This document shows positions 27,562 to 38,896 of a stretch of DNA of 64,000 bases, piece by piece. A model generated the notes under the pieces. That model was not told the DNA's origin, did not search any database, and saw only the letters and a program-made list of their open reading frames with translations. A program made the position numbers and the translations under genes. Where the stretch lies: contig NC_088319.1 in the NCBI RefSeq assembly GCF_910592395.1, positions 186,001-250,000 on the forward strand, given 5' to 3'. The DNA comes from Lineus longissimus (taxonomy: Eukaryota; Nemertea; Pilidiophora; Heteronemertea; Lineidae). The stretch's first letter is position 1. Each line of letters starts with the position of its first letter.

Positions 27562-30500
27562 TTACAATTCAATCCTAAGTTCACACCCATAGATGTCCTT
27601 GACACAAACTTGGATGTCATTGTGGATGTCATGTAAGGCTCGAGTCCATCCAGGGGAGCTCACCTTGCCAAGAGTCCTACAAAAGGACAAAAGTTCACAG
27701 AGTTAATGTTTGAAACGTAAGAGACAAGTCAAGCGAATAAAAGCATTCTTTAGTCACCAATGCACTTGTACCACAGGACAGGTAAAGGTGGCTGTAAATA
27801 AGGTTGCAATTTGAAAAGCAAATGATCATCTAGTAATCACATTGACCCTTTGTGGCCTGAATTAGTAAACAGAAAATCACTCATGCTAAGTAACTCTGAA
27901 ACACAGTAATACGAAGCTCACCGTTTCAGAAACTTGAGCAGCAAGTCAACGCGTTCCAGATTCTTATCCTTGGCAAGGTTTTGCAAATAGTGATTGAATC
28001 TCTCAATGTCCTCAAATTCTGGATCTGAAAGATGACAAGAAAATATTTCACAAATCTTGGAGTGAAAGACTTTTCAACTCAGTAAGCAATATCTGGCGAA
28101 TGAACACATGTTTTATTGGAACCAATGTAATGCATTGCTCAGTACATCATACACACCTTCACACGATTGGATCCACTCTTTCACTATGACCTTGACCTCA
28201 GACAGACGGACAGCACCACACAAGTTCACCTCTTCTTTAACGACCTCTTTGTTTTTATCAATAGGGGTGGGCCTAATCTGCAAGATAAAAGGAGAAATGA
28301 AGAAAGATGAAAGATGGTCACAAGAACCACTGATAATACAACTGTACTACACATGGATAAACAAGGCCATGGCCAAGTTATGTGCACACTGAGCACAAAA
28401 TCTTTCCAACAAATAACTGTGTGAAAAGTGTTGGACAAGTCTTGAATATTATGCGAAGGTTCAGTGTCCTGAATTAGCAACTCTCCTCAAAAGTCCACTA
28501 TTACAGAGAGACTACCAAGCCTCAATAAGGAGTGACTGCCTCACCTCAGCAACATCTTGGTCCTCGCTGTCGTTCTCTGTGAAATCCAACCTCTTGGCCT
28601 GTCTCTTTGACACAGCTCGACCTCGTGGCACCTTGAACTTAGGACTTCCTTTCTTGGGGGAGGGGCTCTGAAATCAGCGCGAGAGAGTTCTGCTGGTTTA
28701 GGTCATGGCCTCAGACTCAACAGTCACATAGATTTGAACGTCCAAACTGTTTATTTACAATCCTGAGGAAGCCACAATGATTGAACTTGGCAACAAAATA
28801 TTGAACAGACTGATAGACAACTAGGGAAATCATGAAACACAGTCATGATGGAGCTGTCTAGTTTAGGTATTGGCAGTGAATTAGCGTATACATGTATGAT
28901 GAGCGTAATTTAGAAACACATTCAGGTTCCTCACCTTCTTTTGTGGCGATTTCTTCTTGGGTGATTTTGATGGTGACTTCTCTGCTCCGTGTTTCCACAC
29001 CAGCTGGACAGGTCTGGTTTTGTTTATATCCTGTACGATCGAGTCCTGCTTTTGTCTCGTGACAACATGAGTAGCTTTGTTTTTCTCAGCAGCGTATGCC
29101 CCCACGAGTTCTGCCTGGATGTCACCAGGGAGGGCATTGAAACAACTCTGATCCACCTGGAGAGAAACACTTCATGTATCTATGACTTGCCTTAGATAAC
29201 ATCATTACAGCTCATGGCCAAGGTGGCTGACACACATACAGATACTCATTGGAGAAGAGTTGTTCTCGGCAAGGGCAAACATGGAAGGAAGGAATCCAAC
29301 ACTTTACCAATTCCACCATGGAATACTTCTCACCTGAGAAAAGGATGGCAGCTCCACGATCGGACTACTTGAGATTTCTCTGGATGCTGGCTCATCATCC
29401 ATTGGCACTGTTGGGTCAGACTCCCAGTGGGAACAACCAGCTTCCTGTGAGCCACCTGCCGTCTGCTTCGTGCTCTCCTTCTTCCTCTTGTAAGCTTTCA
29501 TTTCAGACGTGATCTGAGCCTGGATGTCTGGGGGAAGCTCTCTCAACACGGCAGGGTCAATCTGGGGGAAGAGTAAGGCGAGGTGCGGCTACTCAACTGG
29601 CCTAAGCAGTAACCGTGTCCTAATGCTACTATTGTAACCCTTATTTAAGCTGACATTTATCTGATTATCTGATGTTGGTTGTACATGTAACTAGTCAAGT
29701 CGGTTAGAAAAATATGTTGTTTCAAAAACTGTCATGTTGACAAGAATCAAACCACATTGCCATTTTATCTGAGAGTATTTTAAGATGACTTGTCTTCACA
29801 TCATAAGTACAACCACAAGCCCATTAGCACCTTCATCTTCTGTTTAAGAGTCGACGTCAGTACAAAATGTTATCAGACTTACCTGAGATGGTGAAGGGAA
29901 GTAGCACGTTGGTGATGCACTCAATGACCTCTCTGGAGTCGCCAGGCTGGAACGTGACGGTCCCTGCATGACAGGTGACATCGAGGGCAGTGGTGGCAAA
30001 CTAGACACAGCCAGTTCTTTCCTGAAATTGAAAATAACTTGTCTCATCATTGATGCAGAGGGCAGCAAAGTGAATCGTTTCAGAGTACAAGCGATCCAGG
30101 AAATAATTACAGTGTCTACTGTTGTGGGTGAGCTTGTCATCTTGACAAGAACATATGAGATCATTAATGAGCAATCAACAAGCTACATTTATGAGACGTA
30201 AGTCTACTCCATCATTTGATTGTTTATTGAGGCTCATCAAGTCTACACGTTACTTGAACTTTTCCCCCATGAAAAACAATACAGACCTATTCCGCTCTGC
30301 CTCAACATTATCTGCTGCACCTCCAATATGAGAGTCTGATGGAACAGTGTTTGTTTTAACCTCATCAGATGCAGACGGCACCAGTTTTGACGTTGATGAT
30401 GACGGAGCTGTGAAGGATGAATTGGATGCAGCGCTGGGCGATGTCGTTTTTGACTTCGGAGCCAAGAAGTTCAATATATTCTGTCTTGCCTGCTTCTCAC

Positions 30501-33500
30501 TTTTCTTGCTGATCGGTTCAAGACGCTGCACTTGGATTCCAATCTGGAGAACAAAAAGAGTTCTTATCCATCAGTCTTTCAAAGCCTGAACACACTTGAA
30601 TTGTTCAGCAGTGAACGGCTGCAAGGCAAAATGAGCCAAGTCTAATGGATTTACAGCATGACTGAGGTTGGTCTGCCTCACAGCATGTTAGGTCCTGTGG
30701 TCAGGGTTGGCTGGGGGTCACTACATCTGACATCTCTTTAGAGCATGACTGAGGTTGGTCTGCCTCACAGCATGTTAGGTCCTGTGGTCAGGGTTGGCTG
30801 GGGGTCACTACATCTGACATCTCTTTAGAGCATGACTGAGGTTGGTCTGCCTCACAGCATGTTAGGTCCTGTGGTCAGCGTTGGCTGGGGGTCACTACAT
30901 CTGACATCTCTTTAGAGCATGACTGAGGTTGGTCTGCCTCACAGCATGTTAGGTCCTGTGGTCAGGGTTGGCTGGGGGTCACTACATCTGACATCTCTTT
31001 TGAAGGGGGACTATAGGCAGGAGCTAGTCTAATAGGAGGTCTCCAGGTGAATAATCGGTTCAGTAAGGGACCTGGGTCTAACTCACTGGAGTAAAGGTAC
31101 CACGACACCTACCCCCCTGAGATCTGTGACCGGAGCCTTGAGAGCCCGGAACAAGCTCATACACTCAGCGGCAATGATGTTAGGATTATTGGTGGCCACC
31201 GGGAGTGTTACTGACTTGCTGAAGTTGTCAACAACACCGTGACCTACAACATGAAATACTGTATTAAACATTTAGCCTGTGGTGCTTGAAGAGTTTTAAT
31301 GTTATTATTGTTGAATAATACTTTACTCAGCCAATAATGAATGAAACGATGACACATTAACTGTCAGTTATCAAGAATGACATCCATCTCCTACTTTCTA
31401 TCATTTGTCCACCATTGATATGAAAATGACAGGTCATCAATGCTGTGGTACGTCACTCGCTGTCTTTATCAACAAACACTTCCTCACCATGAACAAGCAG
31501 GGTCTCCTAGCAAATAGAAGTCATCACTTCCACACTTGATCTTACCCATGAACTTTGATGTCTCCACTGGCGCCCCCTTACTGCGGACTTTCAGCTTGAG
31601 TGTAATCGTGCGACCTTTGACACAGATGGCATCGAGGCGCTTCTCCACTTCCTTGGAGAGGCCATCAATGAACGTTGACATATCCTTGTTCTGGAAGAGT
31701 CATTCAGATAAAGTGTTGCATTAACATCTTATTAGGCCAAGGGTTTTTACTCTCCCCGCGATCACCCTCTCCAAGTCAGAAACCCACACAGAGAGTGCAG
31801 GCAGACAGGACATTGAGCCCCTTGTTCCATGATGTGATCTAGTTTGTTTGGCACAGAGAGATGGAGCATGAATGTGACAGATCTACACCATACAGCACCT
31901 AAGGTGTCAAACTGCTTTGAAATGTATAACACCATAAGCTATCAGTGCTATCAGTCTCTGAGCAGGAAGTGAGGAAATACATGAGTGTCGCCCGGCAGTA
32001 TGCTACTCTGACATGGCGTTGGTCATACCTCCTTGAAACGTATCCCATAATTCACTTCCGCAGACACCGACTTTCGCTCCTTCTCCATTTTGATTGGACG
32101 ATCATCCTGTCCTCGGCAGTACTTATAGAGGGAGGCACCAGTCTTGGGCCCAAACTCCTGTTGGAGGGCGCTCATGGAGAGAGCCTGGAGATCAGCACAG
32201 GTCTTCACTTTCATGGCTTCAAGTCGTTGAGATGTGGACCAGCCAACTCCTGGAGACAAGATTGGAAATATCATCTGCAAAATCCTGTTTGGTTTTGAGG
32301 CAAGGATCAATAAAAACCAAACGTCACAATAATGCGACCAGTAGTTTGCCCTCCAGAGCCCCAAACGATGTGGTCATAATATTAACGAATAGACTATAGT
32401 AGTTTGATTTAATGTGAGACAGAAGAGACACCTACTGGCAACTTCGAGTAATTTATCTCATCTACCCAACTCCTGCTTATCATCGTCCTTTAGATCTAAT
32501 AAATTTGAGCTCGTCAAAGCCAGTCTTATTGAAATATGAAATGTAATATTGTATTTGATGAGTTGATTGAATGATTGATGCATATTTCAGCTTCAGACCA
32601 GCTTTCCTTCACAAGAGAGATGACACTGATTCACATTCAGAGAGAAATCCATGAAAGTTTACCTGGTAAATCTCTGACGATCTGTTTTGCGATGAATATC
32701 TGTTCCTCGCCGGCCTGTAGGTGGTACTGCCCATTGGGTTTAGCAACCCTGGTGGCCAACCGCGTTAACAAGATGTTAGAACCTGCAAACAGGGATGTCT
32801 TCCTTACACAGAGGAACGGTAAATACAGTATTCCTGATTCAGTCATTTTCGCTCTTTGTCTTGGTCAGTTATGCATATCTTAACCACAGTGCTCGCAAGG
32901 ATGTAAGGGGTGATAGGCCAGATGAATACTGCCTTTAATGAACTGCTGCTACCTTAGATATCTAATATTCTATAAATCAGAATTACCTAAACCAGCAGAC
33001 GCCGTACATCCCGTCTTCTCTTCAATCTCATCGCGAACGAACGCAGCAAATTCCAGAGGAGTGGCGCCAGTGGTCGAGAGTAACTCGGTGCAGTCGACGA
33101 ACAGCTCGTCGCAGCTGACAGCTTCGATGTCGTGGGTGTAGCTAGAAAGTGAACCAGGAACAGTTACGGCAAAACAGCAAGCATCGAGACAAAAAAAGGT
33201 AAAAAACATTTGATGGTGAGCAGTTATGTGAATAAATAGTGAGTGTAAGTGTAGTTACCTAGCAATAGTATTGTATAGGTGCTGTGAGTGTAAGTGTAGT
33301 TACCTAGCAATAGTATTGTATAGGTGCTGTGAGTGTAAGTGTAGTTACCTAGCAATAGTATTGTATAGGTGCTGTGAGTGTAAGTGTAGTTACCTAGCAA
33401 TAGTATTGTATAGGTGCTGTGAGTGTAAGTGTAGTTACCTAGCAATAGTATTGTATAGGTGCTGTGAGTGTAAGTGTAGTTACCTAGCAATAGTATTGTA

Positions 33501-36500
33501 TAGGTGCTGTGAGTGTAAGTGTAGTTACCTAGCAATAGTATTGTATAGGTGCTGTGAGTGTAAGTGTAGTTACCTAGCAATAGTATTGTATAGGTGCTGT
33601 GAGTGTAAGTGTAGTTACCTAGCAATAGTATTGTATAGGTGCTGTGAGTGTAAGTGTAGTTACCTAGCAATAGTATTGTATAGGTGCTGTGAGTGTAAGT
33701 GTAGTTACCTAGCAATAGTATTGTATAGGTGCTGTGAGTGTAAGTGTAGTTACCTAGCAATAGTATTGTATAGGTGCTGTGAGTGTAAGTGTAGTTACCT
33801 AGCAATAGTATTGTATAGGTGCTGTGAGGTAGCTTTGTAGGCCTCAAAGTCATATGGGATGGTCACCAGGTCGGGGCAAAGTTTGAGAGCATTGCCGACG
33901 AACATTCCATTGCGGACACCAGCCTGAAATCACAAGTTACAGATCAATGGTTCTTTACATACACCAATTATAGACACTGACACATCACTTGTAACCTTGG
34001 GCAATTCACTTGTCCAATGATTGAGTCATGAAATATGGGTTCATTGTATAATACCTGGTACCAGGGCAAGCGAATGGTATAAACTCCTGGTGCCAGGGCA
34101 AGCGAATGGTATAAATACCACGTCACATTCAAAGACAGAGACACTTGGCCAAGCACCCAACAAACTAGTGGCCCACAATAACTGAACCATTCAGAAATAT
34201 ACTTTAGAAGCTGGAGGGTCGGAGAGGACCAAGGCACATGCCTGACTGGTTCCTCTCCTGGGCAGAGTTGTTCAAATCCATGTTAGCTTAGAGCTTAGTC
34301 CCACCCAAAACTTGATATCTCCTGATCTTGTCAATAGTTACGCTTACCTTTCTCGCTTCATAGCTACACGAGGCAATCTCAGCCATCGAATAGACCTCGT
34401 TCCCAGCCGTTGCAACCTCCTTGGACGACATCATTTTGTCTGAGATGTCGGCGGCCGATTCAGCCTCAATGTCACCACTTTCTTCATCATCAAAGTCATC
34501 ATCCGCATCACTGTTGTTTAGAGTTACTGAGGACTGAGTACCTTTTTTCCGTCGTTCAAATTTTCTGTAAGATGAAGCATACATCTGTAAATTATCAATT
34601 ATTTTTCAAGTCTGGTCACTATGAGCATTTTATCATCAGTAGATTACCTGTTACCCCTGGAAGTCAGGGCTTACATTGTCTGCTACATATCATCTCTGAT
34701 GATAGAGAACCACATACTTTTTCATCCAGAGATCACGTTCCTTTTCCATGTCCACTTTCCTCGTCTTGCCGCTCAGCTCTCCTTTCCCCTTGGAATGAGT
34801 CACTGCTACTGCCTTACCTGAAAAACAAGACAGAGTTCACTTGATGATGCTTTATTGGAAACCATGTTGACTGTACTGAGCTATGATCGCCCATTTTGGG
34901 CCCCATTGTGAAGTCTACTGTCTCAACTTGGAACCTTGACAGGCCTACTCGACTTGCCCAAGATCACAACCAAACCTACCCTTCAACTCTGGTCTCTTCT
35001 GTAAGCCAACAGACACAAAGAAACAATCCATATCAATGTGCATTATCGTCCGTGGAACTGTCCAACATCGAGGACCATCGTTGAGCTCATCCGGATCCAC
35101 CACACGAGACGGCCTCTTCTCCTCCACGAATCTCTTCAGGTTCTCACGCCCAGGAAACAGTCCCAATCCTTCACTCTGCAACTTATTAACGTACTGACGA
35201 CACTCGGCGCCCCACGTGGACAGATAATGTAACCGAGAATTGGCATAAAATTCTGTGAGGAAATTAGGATCTTTTGCCGACCTTGAACCATAGGATGAGT
35301 TGTGGGATTTCACCGTGGCGCTGGTCAGACTTTTCTTGGTGGACATCTCAGTTCTTGAAGACACTGATGACTGATTAGCCGTGGCAGTGTTTGAAGATTC
35401 AGACATTGGTAGATTCCTGTGGGTTGTAGCTTTATCACTTGGTGGGAACTGATGTGTGACATTTTCCTCAGAAACACTTGCATCTCTGTTTCGAATCCGA
35501 GCAGAGTTAGGTTCAACACTTCTTGTATTAGAAGCTTGCACAGACTGAAAACATCCAGGGTTAGAAGTTTGTTCATTCTGATGAATATCAATGTTCATGT
35601 TTACAGCATTATTAGGTTTTTCCAGCCGTCCGTGGCACCTCACATCCAAGTGAATCCCTTCCACTGTTGAATCTACAGTTTCATCCATTGCTACCTCAAC
35701 ATCACCTTTGTCTTTTCCATCACTTTCAGCACCGATCACAAACTTATCAGATGTTAATCTATCCGAACGCGTCACAGGTTTGTCCTCGTCACCAGAGTGC
35801 TCTCCATCAGTGGGGATACGATCTGGTCTTGATGAAGAGTCTGATTCCTTTGTATCAGAAGCAACCTCAGAACCGTAATACTTCTTATTGTCACTATTGC
35901 GTTTTAGACTAAGCCTCCCCGTACTCTGCCCAGAAACCTTTGGTGAATTAACCCAAGGCTGCATAGCTCCTGTTTCCATCTCTACCTTATCATTCTTATT
36001 TAGCCGTAGCCTGCTGCTCTGTGTCGAGACGGCAGAAAGTCTTGCTGAGGCAACACTCGACTCCCGACTCACACTCGACCGACTCCTGGTTGAGATACCA
36101 GACGAGTTTGTGGATGTGTGATCTCCGTTGTCAGAAAACGTGAAGTTCAGTCCCCTTTGTTTAGTCGAATGACCGGAGTACAGAACGTAACTTTGGTATG
36201 GGAGGAGCTTTTCTGCTTTGATACTGAAAAAAGATGAGAATACAGAATTAGAATATCTCTTTTAAGACGAAGCACCCGGACAGATTTTGCTGCCAACCTG
36301 GACAGAACTGAAATGAAGTCTTAATTGTGTCGAAATATGACTACACTGCCCAGGCAGAAATCTTTGTTGTGGAGAACACTGGCTTAGGAGTGTCAACTGT
36401 ACCTGTCTGTGATCCATTGAGGCTTGACCACCTTCTTGTCCTTCAAGTCCTTGATCTTACTATCGGGAAGGTTACTCGCAATGATGTGAGTCACGCTCGT

Positions 36501-37800
36501 ACGACTGTAGTAATTCCTGAACACTCCACCGTGGACCATCATCAAACGCTTCAGTTCGTCAACATTTGGATCTGAAATCGACATGACTATCATCATCACT
36601 TTCAACAGCCTTCCTGACATGTGAGGCCACTTCACTCCATACATGCTTAAATGCTTTCTCCCTTACAGAAACATGTGTAAGGAGTCATCTTCTAGACCAT
36701 GTTTGTAAGAGGATTCTCTGACCCTCAATGAGTAAATTTCAATGAGAGGTGTTTTTTATTCAGACTTTACCATCATCAACTTTTGCCGCAAAACCTCCTG
36801 AGAATATGAGATGCGTCCTCCTCCAGAGAAGTTTTCAACAACCCGACATTGGAATGAGAATCATATCAACAGGATTTTCTCCCTTTTTCACGCACAAAAT
36901 TGCATGAATTAGGGAAAGAACCGTTCATTCTTACAGATTTAAGCCGATATTTTCATATGGAATGACAACTTTAATGAAGATTTATGAGCTCAGATGTTGT
37001 ACCCGTGTATCCATTGACAAAGATTGCGACTCCATTGAATATCGTTGATGACGTCCCATCCTTCTCTTGTTCCCGCTCGCGCCTCCCAGAGAACTGATCT
37101 TGTAACTTCTGGATCTTGGCATTCATGTAACCACCCTGAAGATGAAAGAAAGATGAGTGAAATGCAGAGAAGAATTCATTACAGCTGAACTGAATCAATC
37201 AACAAAATCCTTCTTTTTCAGGGACCATTTGAAACCTCCATTACTAGTTCACAGTTGTTGGGAAGAATGAAGCCTGCTGGTAGGCCTACAGTCCCCAGGC
37301 CAGTCCTGGACTAGGGATGTGCTCTTGGCTGATAAGGACTGATTCAAGGTGGCTATAATGGTAGTTTCTTGTTAGCTCTTTCATTTCTACGCATACGCGA
37401 CAGATACGATGGCATTGGTGGTGCAGGCAGGGGTGTCTGAGATCAGAGGTTGCCATCAGGTAACGGAGATGGTCGAGTGTTAGCGTCTTATGAAAAAAAG
37501 GCCCCAAGCCTCGTTTTTATTGATGAAATAAGAGAAATTCATCACCGGAGCAAAAAAGTGGTCATGAATTCTACAGTCAGGACTCGCTCTCTTCACGTGC
37601 ACTGACCCAGGCTCCTGGACCTGGTAGTTTTGTTCATGCAGTTCAGCTTTAAAAAAATTCCCTAAATAATTAGCCAAACTGCAGTTACAGATTTGCAGGA
37701 AAAGCCGTCATCGGCAATAACAAGAACGTACGAATTGCCCCCAGCCATTTTTGTCGCCTTCATGGTTTCTCTTTCCTTTTCCACGTCTTCTTGAAGACAT
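27562..37800 (-). CDS. REV1: REV1, Y-family deoxycytidyl transferase of translesion synthesis
   Basis: Inserts dCMP opposite abasic and damaged bases and scaffolds other translesion polymerases at stalled forks in the nucleus. Twenty coding exons join in phase: 37732-37800, 37003-37135, 36403-36571, 34980-36223, 34718-34817, 34348-34564, 33799-33923, 32987-33141, 32663-32782, 32029-32249, 31546-31690, 31113-31243, 30287-30543, 29883-30021, 29334-29561, 28935-29156, 28545-28667, 28157-28277, 27922-28024 and 27562-27676 (TAA), giving 1378 residues (human 1251). Start MSSRRRGKGKRN precedes GWGQF-GGYMNAK, matching the vertebrate N-terminus. BRCT lies at about 55-125. The palm has HIDMDCFF (D521, D523) and SCDE (D697, E698), so all metal ligands are present. 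EFGPKTG, DDRP and KSVSAEVNYG follow. Two ubiquitin-binding motifs (LPPDIQAQ and LPGDIQAEL) lie near 1083 and 1160, then the C-terminal polymerase-interaction domain. Exon 4 (1244 nt) carries a long Ser-rich linker. Exon 7's donor is caught in a minisatellite. Confidence 0.97.
30656..31003. repeat. 87 bp tandem repeat, 4 copies, REV1 intron 12
   Basis: Unit starts GCATGACTGAGGTTGGTCTG and ends GACATCTCTTTAGA, with starts at 30656, 30743, 30830 and 30917. Copies differ at single bases (GTCAGGG versus GTCAGCG). It lies in the intron between exons 12 and 13. Confidence 0.95.
33241..33829 (-). repeat. 45 bp minisatellite duplicating the REV1 exon 7 5' splice site, 13 copies
   Basis: On the gene strand each unit has 30 nt identical to the end of exon 7 (CTCACAGCACC through ATTGCTAG) followed by 15 nt of intron starting GTAACTACAC. 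There are 13 copies of the junction GCTAG|GTAAC. The first one met by the spliceosome (33799) joins in phase to exon 8 (AG + C gives Ser-Tyr-Thr-His). Because 45 is a multiple of 3, use of any later donor would first read AGG TAA, an in-frame stop. Open frames of about 190-209 codons through the array on both strands are in other frames and are artefacts. Confidence 0.97.
34048..34115. repeat. About 32 bp direct duplication, REV1 intron 6
   Basis: CCAGGGCAAGCGAATGGTAT occurs twice within a longer duplicated segment (TACCTGGTACCAGGG versus CTCCTGGTGCCAGGG). Confidence 0.8.
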
Positions 37801-38896
37801 TTTACAAGGTTTTATTGCAAGTTTTGACAGGAGTTTCACACATCTTTCACAACTTTCTGCTAGCGACACTAACGGACATTTTAGTTACTAAACTGAGTCA
37901 TAAAAACAAGAAAAAATTAAAATAATCATTATTGGGCATAGTTTATACAATTTGAAAATTAAAATACGTTATTAGTAATTAATTTGAGAATATGTACTCT
38001 TTTTGGGTCAGTTGAAATCGTTTTAAATGTTTTATAAATTTGGTTTATAAAAATTTGTTGCAATACCACTATATTTACTTCCTGATTTCATTTTTTCATC
38101 AGCTGATTGTCAGAAATCACTGATTTTCTTGGAAACTGAATATTGTATCGCAACAGAAATTGGTACATAGTTTAAATTGTATGTTTTGCGTGGAATTGAT
38201 AAATTTCAATAAAATCGGCCAAATATTGGCTGCAATACAAGTTATGCAATCTTCAAATTTTCTAGATTTGAATTAAAGCTGAACTGTCAATTTTTATCCC
38301 TAGCAGTTTTGCCATTGCACAATCTACGAAAGAAGCCTGTAATTCACTTTAAAGGTCCAACGCAGTGACAATTGAATGACTAGCTTAAAATTGACAAATA
38401 CAGAGTCCCTGTAAGTAATGTTATTTTAGCCCCAACTGAACTGCCAGCCCTGTGATCTGAGCACCAGTGATCAGAGGCGCATGCACACTGAGGCCCATTG
38501 GCCCAGTGACATCAAGACTTTCGGGATATATTTCATAGCCAGTCTGTCTTACCCAGGGTATGCCACATCGAGTTGGTTTGCTTCCAAGATGCAATCAACA
38601 TTCATGACATCATAGCGATGATGCTGTTGAAATGTCTCAGTTGTATTTGGTCCACTCAGTGTAGTTGATCTTGGATGTGAATGAAAACAACACATTTATC
38701 ACTTTTTCAGTTGCTTCCTCTGAAGCAGTGTCATCTTTTTCAGTTGCTTCCTCTGAAGCAGTGTCATCTTTTTCAGTTGCTTCCTCTGAAGCAGTGTCAT
38801 CTTTTTCAGTTGCTTCCTCTGAAGCAGTGTCATCTTTTTCAGTTGCTTCCTCTGAAGCAGTGTCATCTTGTTTGTGATAAACGTCGAGAAAGAAAG
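37801..38896. promoter_or_regulatory. Divergent promoter region between REV1 and the caspase
   Basis: The REV1 and caspase start codons face away from each other across 1096 bp, so both 5' UTRs and promoters must lie here unless untranslated exons are further away. The central part (about 37900-38350) is AT-rich and unremarkable. I recognise no TATA box or specific factor site with confidence. The caspase side carries the 33 bp repeat listed next. Confidence 0.5.
38702..38868. repeat. 33 bp repeat, 5 copies, just upstream of the caspase CARD
   Basis: Unit CTTTTTCAGTTGCTTCCTCT followed by GAAGCAGTGTCAT. Each copy contains a polypyrimidine-CAG resembling a 3' splice site. The period is 11 codons, and an ATG at 38681 is in frame with the caspase start at 38897 without a stop, so translation through the array would add repeats of LFQLLPLKQCH. 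Other frames are also open, so this alone does not prove it is coded. Confidence 0.93.

Noticed and set aside
31083-31112. Extension of REV1 exon 12 past 31113 (VGVVVPLLQ) to a GTGAGT
   Set aside because: Joining GGG at 31113 to ATT of exon 13 gives RG-IGIQVQRL, matching the RGVGIHVNQL of other REV1 proteins; the longer version does not.
33224-33853. Open frames of about 190-209 codons on both strands through the 45 bp array
   Set aside because: They arise because a 45 bp unit without stops in those frames is repeated; neither is in the REV1 frame, and the real exon 7 ends at 33799.
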